In this document: positions 47,360 through 61,200 of the stretch, piece after piece
Layout: every line of letters begins with the position of its first letter
How positions within the stretch are numbered: the first letter of the stretch is position 1
From: Paragordius varius
Lineage: Eukaryota > Nematomorpha
Length of the DNA stretch: 64,000 nt
Reading direction: 5' to 3'
Assembly (NCBI GenBank): GCA_964247055.1
Contig: OZ176052.1
Coordinates: 9,610,001 to 9,674,000, forward strand
The notes under the pieces: generated by a model
Told to the model about the DNA's origin: nothing
Seen by the model: only the letters and a program-made list of their open reading frames with translations
Databases searched by the model: none
Position numbers and translations under genes: made by a program

Positions 47360-50300
47360 TTATATTTTATTCAGGATATCTTGCAAATAACGGATATCAT
47401 GTTTTAGATTATCGGTTGAATTAGTGTCATAGTCGTCTTTAATAGATTTTCCACTTGCAACAATGTTACTTTGCATCATGATATTAAAGTTGGCCAAAAA
47501 ATCTTGACATACATTTGTTATGGCATATCTATATACAATTAATTATAAAATATCTTTTGGTAATACAGAATGAATAAATATACATTACTAGTTTTTTTTT
47601 AATATTCCCAGATAGCATAAAGAGTAAAAAGAATTTTTATTGACAATAACAATAAAAAAAATAATTATGAGCCAATTATGTGGACCTTTGCTGAATATGC
47701 AATAATTAATGAAAAACTAGAGACATACTTGTTAATATTTTTATTGTCAAACATGTCTTCATCTACCATATAATGCATAAATTTGATAAGAGTAAGGGCT
47801 ATGGAATGGTTATATACACGATTTGAAATCTAAAATGCAAGGATAAAAGGAATATAGGGACTCTGCTCATTATATAGAAAAAATGCTTCAATTAAATACA
47901 CAGGCATAAATATTTACAAACCCAAATTTTTATCTTCAGTGCAAATAAATTATTTTATAATGCTTTGTTTCAAGTTTGCATATATATTGGTTTTAACAGA
48001 TTTAAAGGTTTATTCGGCAATAAAACTCCAAAAATAGCAATAAAAAATTGGCTTAAAAATAATAGGTTATTGTCTATTACAAAAAATGTTTTAATTTAAT
48101 AATTACGTAAATATTTTAGTTGTAAAAAACACGAGTTTAACAAAATATTTGGTTATCGGATGACCTATTAATATGTATTTACAAATAAGATTTTCCGAAA
48201 TATCAATAAATACAGTAATTAAAAATATTATATGAGGAATTGTATATATAAATAGCTAAAGGTTGGGTTTATCTTAATGAATAATTTATCTGTATGTTTT
48301 TACCGAACTGTTAAACAACTCCACGTATTCTTTAATTATTCTATCAAGCGGTATTCCCAATTCAATGAACGTTTTTAATATAACACTATTTGGATCGACT
48401 TGATTCTCAAAAGTAAAATTGGCCAAATATTTGATGAGAAAAGCTACGATAAAATATCCATTAATGCAGTAATCAAACAAATATAATCTATCATTCAATT
48501 GGTATAAAAAAGTAATATATATATATATTATATAAGATAAAAATAACTTTATATTAAGTATAATAGAATATGGCTTCAACACCAAAATATTTACACTACA
48601 TACCTAATGGAAAATATAGGTTAAACATTGTTGAATTTGAGGTATTGGCTTTTGATAATTGATTTCGACCTATTCGCGTTATTGTATTCAGTAAGGATTG
48701 TAGTTTATATTGTGCCAAGGATTTGGATGTAGACGGACTAATATGATGGAAATTTTAAAATCATAATTTCAGCAATAATTAAAAATATAAAAAAGATAAA
48801 ACGTAAAACTAAAAGCCTAATATTTTATAATTATAATTTCTACATCATAATTTTGACCTTTTTTGGGGGTGGCTAAATAAGGAAAAATTGATAAAACACT
48901 CAATTATATATATTTCAATTGTAATCATTTAAGTAATATAAAATAATCAAAAGATTGTATTTTTTAAAAATTAGTTTTACCGTTTTTTCATTATAATTCT
49001 AATTTGAGTATATCAAGCGCTTTTAGAAATTAGTTATAAAAAAAGCCTAAAACTTTCCAATAAAATCAGGATAGTCAAAAATCTTTTTTAAAAAATTAAC
49101 CTGGCAATCGGTGATTTAATATCATCCTTATGTAATGTGTAATCCAAAATTTTGGTCCAAACCTCACAAATAAGGTCGGAATCTGTATTAGAAGCTACTT
49201 GAATGATGTCAAGTTCCGTTTCATAGAGGTAAAACTTTTCACAAAAATCCTCATAAAGCTAAAAAATGTTTCAAAAATATATTATTGACGTAGAAAAATT
49301 TATGGCAATCGATAAAATAATAAAAAAAATTCTTGCATACTTTAGTGAGATCAAATATTTCAATATTCAGTCTTTCTATTGAGCGTAAAACTAATGAATC
49401 CTTGGTATCGGCATATATTTGTTGTAATTGATTTATAATTTTCATCTGTTTTAAAAAATAAGATAATAAATAAAAGTCAATTTTTAAAGTTTTGAAGGGT
49501 AAAATTTTAATGTTTTTTTGTGTAAAATACTTGAATTTGAGCCACATCAATTTTATCCTCAATTTCTTGTATCATTTGTTGCAGGGTTGTAAAATCGGAG
49601 TTTGCCGTAATATTAGCCGATTTTGGCAATGATAAAGCAGTACGAGCACATAAAAGCGCTTTTGATAAATACTCCAATCTGGCAGGTAGCAGAATTGATT
49701 TGCTAAAAAATATATAGAGCATATATTTATTAGGAAATACTAAATTAGTAAAAAGGAATGAAAAAGAACCCATGGAGTGAAAGATACAGGGTTTCTTATT
49801 CGTAAACCATACAAACAATAAATGTCCGTCCCTTTTCAAATTTTATTTTGACTTTTAAAATATCATTTACTTTTCCAATGAAAACACCAAAATATTTTTT
49901 GAAATGATTTATTTCATAAAAATTGCCTAAACAATACACAAATTCAAGTATATTTGCAAAATGGTATGCAAAGTTTAGTGATTGTAGTTTAAACCAAAAA
50001 CTTATTTTATAATTGGGAAAATGAATAATAATCAGCTATGTTAGTTAGTTAAGAATCGCTGTTTATGTAAAGGGATTAAAGTAAAGGGTTACCAATAAAA
50101 TTTATAATATAAAAGAAGTGTATATTTAATATTAAATAGTAAGTTTATTAAAAGTAGCATACTCTGATAATTCAGCAAGCATCATAAAAACATGGGCAGC
50201 TTCATGGAATTGTTTGGAATTTTGCAAAAATTGACATTTAATTTCTAGCGTATGCTTACGTTCAGAAACAACAGTTGTTGTATCGTTTAATAAGGGTTGA

Positions 50301-53300
50301 TTTGTACTAGGTTGAGTTTTATCCATATTTCCAAAATACGTTTGAATGAATGGTGATTGAATCTAAGATTAATACTTATTTATTTTTTTGTCAAAAAAAA
50401 TATTTCCTATTATATTTTTAAAAATTAACAACGGATAAATTATATTTAAAAAAATAAAGTATTTGATAATTTTGTTATTTCTCTTAACAAATGTTTAACA
50501 AACTAATAAAATTTTATTATATTGTTACAAAATAAATTATAGGCTTTACTAAAACATATATTACAATAATAAATATTAAGAACATGCAAAAAAAAGTTTA
50601 AAAATATCTGATACAAATAAATATGAAAAAATACTTTTGTAAGGTAATCTCCAAAGCCATGATCCTTCAACCAATCGTAAAACAAATAGGAAAAGAGTTC
50701 ATCGCTGCTATTTGCACATTCCTTTAACAGTTGGCCAAACTAAAAATAAAAATTAACGGTAAAAAGTATTCCGCTGCACATAAATAATAAATTAACAAAG
50801 ACATAATAATAATATTTAAAGTGTAGTGTAACACCTAATTTCATAATGCAAATGACTTTAATAAAATTCATGAAATATATTCTAAATTCATATTATCAAG
50901 TATTATCCCTTTGCTTTCAAATAATTAAACGAAAATCACAAAAACCCGATTGATTTATAAAAAATACGTAAAATAACCTCTCTCTTTGTCGATAACTTAT
51001 ATGTATCAGAGGCTAAAGTTAAATTTGAACCGGCAAAAGATTGGGACATATTTGGATTAGAATGATTTAACATATCGTATTGTGTATCATTCGATGATAA
51101 GTTTCCCAAATTATCACCACCATAGAGTGATTGATAATGGCCAAGTGCAGTCAGCAATATTTCATAACAATGCATTCTAGATAAGATTTATATATTTTGA
51201 AAGATAATTTTTTTAAGTTTTTTTTAAATATAATTCACCATTTTTTGTTGTAAAATGAATGGAAATGTAAATGGGTAACGCAGTCAATTATAAATTGTAA
51301 TTACACTAGTCGACAAATTTGGACATTTTTGAGCACCACCACTCAAACTTTTAAATTATGACGAATTTCAGTGTTTTAATACCAAATGTGAAAAAATTTT
51401 TGATCCCGCCAATCAGAATTTTGAAATATCATAGGTTTTTCAATTTTTCAAAAACAAGAGAAAATCGAGAGAAAATTAAATATAACTTTATAATAAAATG
51501 TTATTATATTATAAACTTAATATCATTTAATAAAGCGTTTTAAACTCTATCTTTTGAATATAAATATGTCATTTAAATATCAGAGAAAAAAAATAGTACG
51601 GACTTAAACGTCAAAATTTAGTCTTTTTCTTTCAAGTGAATTTTTAATACGTATAAAAATTTTTTAAAAAAATACTAAAAAAGGTATTCTATGGTTTAAA
51701 CCTTCGGCTTTTAGATAGGCTATATTTTTTTTGTTAGTTTTCGTTCTTTCGAGTATTTATTAGGCTTTTTTTCTTGAGTTGGTTCTTACAAAAAATCCTT
51801 TATTCATACCTAGTGGATATACTTTATTTTTTAAAATTATTGGTTGATTTGTATTTTTAATTTCAGATGGATGTTGTGTAGCCACTTTTAGTAGAATTTA
51901 CTATTAAGGGATTGGACCATTTGTATTTACCTAATCTTTTTATTCAATTTAATTGTAGAATTTATCTAACTTTATTCTGTGAATTGGTTAATTTGACATG
52001 TCAATTTGCCTGGATTTTGCTTGCAAGTCTCTCTTATCGGGCTTTACGATTACTTATTGTTCTTTGCCATATCTGGCATAATTGGATCGCTTGGGGGATA
52101 TGCAGAGCTTGTGCAGCCGCCCGGATCTATCACACTATACATAAGCCCCTTGTTTTAATACTTTGGCTCTTGGCTTGTTTAGTATTTTATTTAATGCCTA
52201 GAATTTTGTTATTCATGCATGGAATATTACTTGCATCGACTTGTTCGTTTGAATATTTAAACATATATACACGAGGAATGATTGTTATTTTTAAATTAAA
52301 TACAAATTTAAAAATTAAATTTCGGAAAAATCCTATTGGTGGCCTCAATTTTCTTTTTTGTTTTGGCCTTTCCATGCCATTAGGTATTAGAAAATGCAAA
52401 AATAATGGGGTGGTGCAAAACCTTGTTGAGCAGTGTTATGCATTGGTTATGTCGGATTTAAAGTTTTAACGTTTGGCCTGTATAATTCCAATTTTTACTG
52501 TAAATTAAAACCTTAAAAATATAATTTCAACGTAAATGTTACCTCTTTCTATAAATGTCAGCTGAAAATTTAGTGCCCATAGGTTCATCATCATTCATAT
52601 AAAAGTAGCGATAATCGGGTGATATATTGTTTTGGTTATATGAACCGTTCATGTTAAGAAACGATGAATTTTTGGTGGACAACAGATTTGTCATATATGA
52701 TTTGCCAGCATTAAGGCATAATTTGATTATACCTTTATGGCAAAAATAAACACAATATATGCGTAAAAAATTATTATAAAACCAGTTTTAACTTTCATAT
52801 ATTAGTTGATTGTGCAAAAACAATGAAAAATGTCAATAGTATTAAGGAATTTCGGTACTTGCGTAAAATAATATCATGCAACCATCAAATAAACTCGTCA
52901 ATTTTAAAAACTATTTTAACATGAGTATAATAGCCCTCTTTGACAATAATTATCCATTTTAAATTATAATTTTTTAAACTATGATGCTCTATTATCAGTT
53001 TATCATCCATGTAAAATTATTATCAACAAAACTAATCAACTAAAATGCATAAAAAACAATCATGAAATATACCATAATAAAATCCACATTTTTGGAATTG
53101 TCCACATACACTTTGTAAATTGTAATTATCAGGCCCGATAGATGTGTAAAGGTTAAGAGCTTTATGTAAAAACTCGTGTTTAGTTTGTCCCAAGGAATTA
53201 GATGTAGTATTGTCATAAATATTTTTAGCATTAACACCTATCATATTTGATCCATTCATTATAGATACCCCGTCAGGCATATTTGCTGGTATTTTCAGGG

Positions 53301-55221
53301 CCGATATTAATAATTCATTAGCCTAATTTTGAATATTTAAAATGTATGTTACTAATTGTTTCATCAGCAAACGCATATTTTACTTTTTAAAAATAACCTT
53401 ACCAGTTAATATTGTTTTCATATATTTGAGTAAAATTATAATAGATTTTCTTTTGTGTATATGTTTTTGTGGCCTATTATTTATAAATTATAAAAATAAT
53501 GAGGAGGTTCTATGTATCAAAAAATATAACCGAAATTATATTCATTTGAAGATATAACCTAAACGGTTTTTTTTAAAAAATACATTTAGATATCAAAAAA
53601 AATTGATTTATTGTTAGAAATTTAGAAAAATAAATTTATTATCCACAAACATAGGTTTTTAAATAACTACTATTTAAATAGAAACAAATTGGAAAATAGC
53701 GTAAAAAGAGTAAAATTACTTTGGATATAACACCCTGATCTGGTCCATAGAAGGTTGGAGCAATATCCTGAATCTTATGAATTAATGGTTCACAAACCGA
53801 TTGAAGAGTAGGTACATCTGATAACAGGGCATTTTGTCTTCCCATGAGGTATGTAGGGGGATTATTGATATTATCAAGTTGAACGCATGCATAAACATTC
53901 AAGTATGCATTAATAAGTCGCGTAATAAGTTGATTAGTACTGTTCTTCATTGCTATATGCGGACTTTGATTATAATTATAGTCAAGACTTGATTCGAAAT
54001 CTGCATATTGTGATGAAACATTTGGGCCAAGAGGTGTAAGGGGAGTCTTTGTATTTTTAGTTGTCGAGTTTGTTGACAAAACAATGGAGGAAAATGTTTG
54101 ATTAAAGAAATCATTTTGATCGCCCTATAAGATAACAAATCAATTTAGATAAGATTAATTTTATAATAGAGTAGAGTTGCGCTAGACCAATTCCAAATGG
54201 ATTTGACTGCCGTTTATAAAAACATTCAAAAACTATAAAACTAACTCTGAAATCTTATAACATTTGCATAATAATTGAAATATATCATATCCGAACATAT
54301 TTACACGTTTAATTTTGTTTGGTTTACTTACAAGATATATTAATTAACTGTTTATGACCATAAATGCCTAAATTAAGTGGTCAGGGGGTTATTATTTTAA
54401 TAATTATTAAAAACGCAACTATATTGATGAGGTTTATAGCAGGTCAACTCTATTGATCAGCAGAAATATATATATATATATATTTATTTATATATATATA
54501 TATAGCATTTACAGTTCAAATTCACCCTTAAACAATTCAAATTCACTCTCGAACAATTTAAATTCACCTTAAAATAAATTAATTTTTAACATTATATTTT
54601 AACTATATTTTTTATAATTTAAAAAAATAAAATTAGGTAAATTAATATAATACTGAAAAAATAATAAACTATGCCATAAGTATATACTTCTTTTTGTGGA
54701 TGAGTTATATTAACCCGAAACACATAATTTATTTTTAAGGTGAATTTGAATTGTTCAAGGGTGAATTCAAATTGTTTAAGGGTGAATTAGAATTGTAAAT
54801 GGTATATATATATATATATATATGTTAAACCATATTTAGGGAAATATAATTCTTTTTGTATAAAATACCGTGCTCAATGATTCAATGACGAGTCCTATGT
54901 GATAAGCATATTCATTGGATTTTATGGTGGAGTTTATTTGGGTATTGGTGAAAGAAAGAGGTGGTGTAAGTAAAATGCTATATAAGTGAGCAAGTTCTCT
55001 GCTGATGTTGACTAAACGCACAAATAAATTGGCAAATTTTTGTCCATCCACCGTATTGCTTTCATCTAAATAGCATATGATTAAAATATGTATAACAGCT
55101 AATAGTAAATTCCTATTTACAAAAGATATTATTAGATTTTGAATATTTCAAATATTTACCGTTTGAAATCATTGTTGAATATTCCCTTTTAATGGATGGC
55201 ATAGAAGGTGGGTCGGATACT
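47360..55221 (-). CDS. NUP155: Nup155 C-terminal alpha-solenoid exons
   Basis: Fifteen exons give about 860 residues. They follow human Nup155 in order: LITRLINAYLNVYA, APTFYGPDQGVISK-ANELLISAL, QSVCGQFQKCGFYYG, FGQLLKECANSSDELFSY, VFMMLAELS, LPARLEYLSKALLCARTAL, IEDKIDVAQIQ, IERLNIEIFDLTKLYEDF, LICEVWTKIL, FIELGIPLDRIIKEY and HDIRYLQDIL at the end. The stop TAA is at 47362-47360. The intron between exons 52732-52543 and 51176-50978 is almost wholly filled by a transposon relative, and the intron 54868-54125 begins beside a small MITE. Confidence 0.92.
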
Positions 55222-58200
55222 CTAGAATCGGTATGAGAAATTATATATGTCAATGATTCATTTATTGTAATATAATATCCAAAGATGAGTAAAGTATGGT
55301 AATTGTTACCAATGAAGCTACAAATTTAAATAAACTTATATAATATTGTATTCTTGAAATCCTATTACAATTGGGTTGTTAAAAAAATGTAAATTTTAAA
55401 ACTTTTTATCAATATCTATAATATCAAAACCCACATTAACCTTTTGACTGTATATAAAATAATTTTTTATAAACTAAATACTTGAATCCGTTTAAATTTA
55501 AAAATTAAAGTACACCAAATCATCTATATATAAGGTGACACGAATTTTTATTTTATACTTTCCCTTGTAAAAATTGAATAATTTGTATAAAAATTGTAGA
55601 GGCGTGATGGTATATAGGAAGGGCGCCGGACTCCTACACTGCTTGCCAGAGTTCGAACTCCGAAACTACGCAATTTTTCCATAGTCACTGTCAGCCCTAG
55701 GCAGGAGAGTGTTAAAAGTCTTTACATATCCGGGTACAATTTAAGCCCCTACCATATAAACAAAAAAAGGAAAAAAAGAGACTCTAAATTTTATTTTTTT
55801 TAAAAAAAAATTGTACCTATTGAATGAGCCAACATGACCAGTGGATTCTTGTGACATAAACTCTTGTTTGACATTCGGTGTAGCAGGATAAGATACCATC
55901 CCAGGAGAACGAACAAAACTTTGATGTGGATGATCAAAATCATAATCATTAGTAGTGGTGTTCAAAGTTTGTTCACGATGTTTCAGTATTCCTTTGGGTG
56001 TATTTGTTATGGTTGGAGTCTTTCGAAATCTCATCTCCTGATTTCGATTGGCAAAGGCTAAACTACTGTTAGTAGTTGATTTAGGACTACTTTTATTTGG
56101 GGCACCGGATGCGAAAACTGTGTTTACTAAAAGGGCCCAACCCTCATCACGTCGGTTAAGGCATTGGGATAGGGCATCAAGGCGTTTAGCAAGACATTTC
56201 ATATCGTTTGCATTGTACAATGGTAAGATACGTAATAAAATATTTTTATCAGGGTTCAAAGGCGGACTATTATTATTAAATTGTTGCAATAGGATAGAAC
56301 GAGGTAAAATACGATATTTCTCCAATTGATCAGGGGTAAGGCCACCTAAAACAGAGCAACAGGCTTCAAATGTAGTGCACAAGGGCATGTTCCACACAGG
56401 TCTATTATGAAAGAAAAAAAAATGAGTTTATGGAAATAATTAGAAAAATTTTTTGTAAATAATTTCCATTTACTTAACTATCCGCCAAAAATATCTCAGA
56501 AACGCTCGCTGTATATTGGTAATAGAAGAGTCCAATTGATTTCGCAGCATATATTGATTCTGTTGGCTATTTAGTATGGTGGATTGGTATGGGTCAGTTT
56601 GATAACTCATATTATTTTGATCCCTAAATCGGCTACGTTTGTTTGGACTAGATTGCGACATATTTTTTGAAAAATCTATTAAAAGAAAATAATTGTTTTT
56701 TAATTTAATAACATATATAAATACAAAAACATTAACAAATCATAAAAAAATTACAAAGGATATAAAATTAAATAATTATGTCACTTTTATAAAAAGGTGT
56801 CGAAGAATATTTAACATTGGTTAAATCAGCTTCTGCATATGTCCTTGATGGGTTGTTTTGTTGGAAATTTGTCTCAACGTTTTCCGTTAATCTGTCATAA
56901 TTTCTACAAAAATTGAAGATCCATTCTTTGATCTGTAATATATATTTATATATATATATATATATATATTTAAATATCTTAATATGAGTAATATTATATC
57001 TAAACCAATTTAAATGTAAAAAAATAAATTTATCATATTTTAAATAATCTTTTTAGGCTTATATAATATCATCTTATGTAATTATGTAGTTTACCAAACA
57101 TTGGTTTTACAAAATTTAGTTAGAATTAAAACACATTTTTTTCTTTTACTAAAGCTTACTTGTTGTTGTCCTGGGCCATTAGAACATAACAGATGTATTG
57201 CAATGCTTAAAGGGAAAGATGTATCCATAGTTTTGACTGATAATGTATTATCATTCATTGAATTTAAATTTGTATGACCATTTGCATAAATAAAATCGTT
57301 GGTGTAAGTATCATTAGTACCTAACCCCCCACCAACCATGGGAGCATAATAGGGAAATGATGTTAAATCAGGTTTCGGTATTGATCCATTTGTGTAATCT
57401 TAAAGCAATAAAGTTAAATTGTTTTTAATATATAAGATGGTCTGTTTTTAATAAAAAGTCCCTGTAAATCAATTTGATCGTACTTATTTTGATGCACTTT
57501 TCTAATTAAAAAACTATAATCTTAATATATAACCGTTAAAAGTTGCATATAACCTTACCAAAAGCCCCCTCCCTAATGAGCTAAAATGAACAACGGTATA
57601 AACTAACTAAATCATACATGTAATATACACAAAACAACTGTTTAAAGTTGTATTTCTTCCTTTTTACAAATTTTTCACGATTAATAAATGGGCCTAATAT
57701 AAACTTACTCCTAATATTAAACGATTAATCATACTAATAAAATCCATTTTTTAATGATGTGGATAAATAGCCTTAAATTCCCATACTTGCGTCATTATAA
57801 GATATTGACTACGGTGTAATATATCGGTATATTATTTCAAAATTGGCCATACAAAAATACCTGTAGGTATATAAGGAGTAAGAGAAGACAAATTTGTAAT
57901 AAGGCTTCGAACTAACAAACTATTGATATCTCCATTGCTGGCAAGCAATGACGTTTTTAAGAACGAGGAAGGATCGGCAATGTTAAACGTTATTAGTTTC
58001 TGTAGATTAAAATGGAAAATATAAAATCCTATTTTATGAGAGCATTAGTAAAGAAATAAAATTGTCAGCCGGTTTGTTGTGCCTCCATACATAAATGTTC
58101 GAAGTATATATTTTTGAATATTTTTTTAAGAGTTATAATTTTTTGGGAGCTGTAACACTTTAATTTTCAATACTTTGCACTGCATATTTGTTATCTTACT

Positions 58201-61200
58201 TTAAGATATTTTATCTTTTTTTCACATTTTTTTTAACGTAAATGGTTATCCAAAGATTTTTTACAAAAGTGACAAAAAAACAGATAACTGCAAATTATTG
58301 TATACTAAAATAATTATTTTTTAAATCCTCCAATGAAGAAACAGCTTCTGCCCAAAAAAGTAATGGTTTGAATTCAATCCTGTTATAATTATTTACATAT
58401 CATTTTTCAAGGAGAGCATTTATCTTTATTTATAATTTTAATTATTTAGTCCAAATAAAAATTTACCCTAGGAGTTAAAATAATGAAAGATCGTGAGCGC
58501 TGATATATTTCCTTTTGAGCACGTGACCGATAAAACTGTTTCATAGGTCCATCAAGTGAAATGGCTAAATTTATTTTATATTGCAGAAGTTTGGTAAAAC
58601 TTGGCAAAGTAACCATATTTTGTCCATCAAAAGTTTTACTTTCACCAATAAATGTTTTAATTTTATTTAAAGTTTGTTGCGTAGTATTAGCACTACTATC
58701 AGAAGCATTAAAAGATGGATTTGAGCTATTAATTTGTAACCATAAATTCTTAACAAATTCCTCCACGTAACTATTCATAGTTATAGGTGTTAATTGTGTT
58801 CGTTGAGTTGTAAAGGGCAAATCGCAGGCGTTGTAATCATCAATGCATTCAATAGCCTGGATTTTCCCATCAATTGAAACTTTGGACTAAAATAGATAAA
58901 ATAAAACCTATTTGACGCATTAAATGTAAGTTGTTTGTTTTTAATTCATTTTTATAGTTATTAAACTTTTTGTTTGATAATGCTTACTCGTAAGAAACGA
59001 ACATTAAATATTTGAACATTTACATTCAAATTGTAAGTAAAGGTTTATATAAATCATATAATTTTACCAATTGTTCCATTAAAATAGGTTTGTGAGAGAA
59101 AGCATCTGAATTACTTATCCAAACAGTGTCAAAAAGTTCATTGTCACATGTTAAAAATAATGTGGCACCTATTACAAAGAGTTTTGAATTTTTTTTAATA
59201 TTTAACTTTTATTTAAAAATTAAATTTAATATTAACCATTATCATGCAATCCACCATACACTTCGGCATTAGATGATATTCTTTGGAATGTTGCGCTCAG
59301 TGACATATTATTTTCTATATAAAATGTATTAAACGCTTAAAATTTAGCCTACAAGATAAGATTATTTATGATTTTACCATTTGCATATTACCACATTATA
59401 TATATATATATATGCATCGCTATAGTATAATCAACAAATAGTTTCTATCTTAAAAGTTTTACATATAAGTAAAAATCTTTATAGAGATAAGTTATTCAAT
59501 TTTTAATATGTTGTAATTAGAACCATAATATGTAATCGCTCCTCAATATAGTTATTATTAAAAATTTGGCATCAGTTAAAAAATAAAATTGATCAAATGT
59601 AAACATCTATGTAAAACAAAATATCAAAATTTCTTAGTTTTCTTAATTTATAGTGAAAAAACTGGTTTTCCATATGTACAAACACAAATTAAAATGCACG
59701 TCCCAAAAATTATGATATTGGCAACAAAAAAACTATACTATTTACTTCCGTTCATAATTTTTATGACTAAAAAAATTTTTTTTATAAGTAATATTAACGA
59801 TAATATTTTTTATTTTTGTTATTAAATATCTCATTTTTTTAACATTTTCGATTATGCTGGATTTACATAACTTATTAAATTAAAACCTTTCTAATCAAAA
59901 TCCCTTCTTGTGTTTTATAGGTACTAATATAAATATTAAAATATATAATAACCATCAAACACCAAATTTGTTTCCATTTAATAAAAATTAAAATGTGATG
60001 ATATGATAAAGAAAAAAAACCTTGCCCAAAAAGTCCCGCGTTCATAATAACGCCATTAGAATTTCCAGTTGCCGCATAACCCGGCGGGAATCGAATATGT
60101 AAAAGTTTGAGCATAAATGGAACACAATCTATCCAAGAATAATTGGTGCTGTTATCATTTTTAATTCCTCCTGTAGGCCCCATTTCTCGATTGGTAAGTA
60201 TAGAATTTTGTCCATTTATTCCATTTACATTATTATAGAAATTGAAGGGCACATTTAATGGGGCTAATATATCATTATCTTCAGCGTAAGCCGTAAAATA
60301 ATAACGAAAACCTATTTAAAAAATCATATATTTATATATAGGAATAATAAACAGTATAATGTAGATGTACCAGTAGATGTTATGGCCATTAAATGTAAAC
60401 TTTTTGAATCCAAGATAGATAGAGGACAAAGTGAAACAATGCGACCAAATTTATCATTTTCTATCAATCTAATAGGAATATAAAATAAAAATATGTTATT
60501 ATTTAATATGGTTTAATCTACAGTAGTCTACACTCATATTGACCCTTCAATTTTTTCTTACAATATATATAAAAATTGGGGAAATATAATTTTATTTGAT
60601 ATTTCATAAGATTGCTTTAGCTCATTCATTATAAGGGCTTCAAAATTCCTATTTGTGGGAAGGTATATTCAACTTGAATATATAGCAAAAATTATCTAAA
60701 AAAACTCTTAAAATTGCATCATGATAAACATAGGTTAATTGATTTATGGGCAGCATTTACGAGGGAAAGCACATTAGAGGGGCCCCTATGTGTACACGGA
60801 AACAATTAACGCTCTTAATGGCAAATTAACCTAATACTATAACTTGAAGATTAAACTAATAAATTTTTGACAAAAATGTAATTTTTAAAACTTAAACAAG
60901 TTTCCATATAACAAACAGGTACTATAAACCTCTAATTAAATTAAATTATTTTTTTAAATTATAAACATAAATATAAAATGTACTTAGTGATAGCCATAGC
61001 CCGACTATGTATTTCATGATGCGGAACTGTGACTATATGTGTCATTTCTGTACCAAAAGCTCCCAAGTAAAAAAGCTACATTTCGATAATAAAAAATAGT
61101 TTATAAATTAATTTGTCACTTTTAATAACTAAAAATAAATAGGAAATCATCTCTGAATATTTAGTAATTGTGTTTATAAAGATCTAAACTAAATTAACCC

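Noticed and set aside
51912-52469. A 185-residue hydrophobic plus-strand frame as a membrane protein gene
   Set aside because: It lies inside a Nup155 intron within transposon-related sequence, and is hydrophobic in the way antisense A+T-rich frames usually are. No family is recognised.
54469-54502. TA-rich tracts as promoters (TATA boxes)
   Set aside because: They are microsatellites at transposon insertion sites, not placed upstream of coding starts.
55597-55680. Functional tRNA gene
   Set aside because: A and B boxes are present, but a paired acceptor stem and a normal anticodon arm are not. The body continues as a SINE would.
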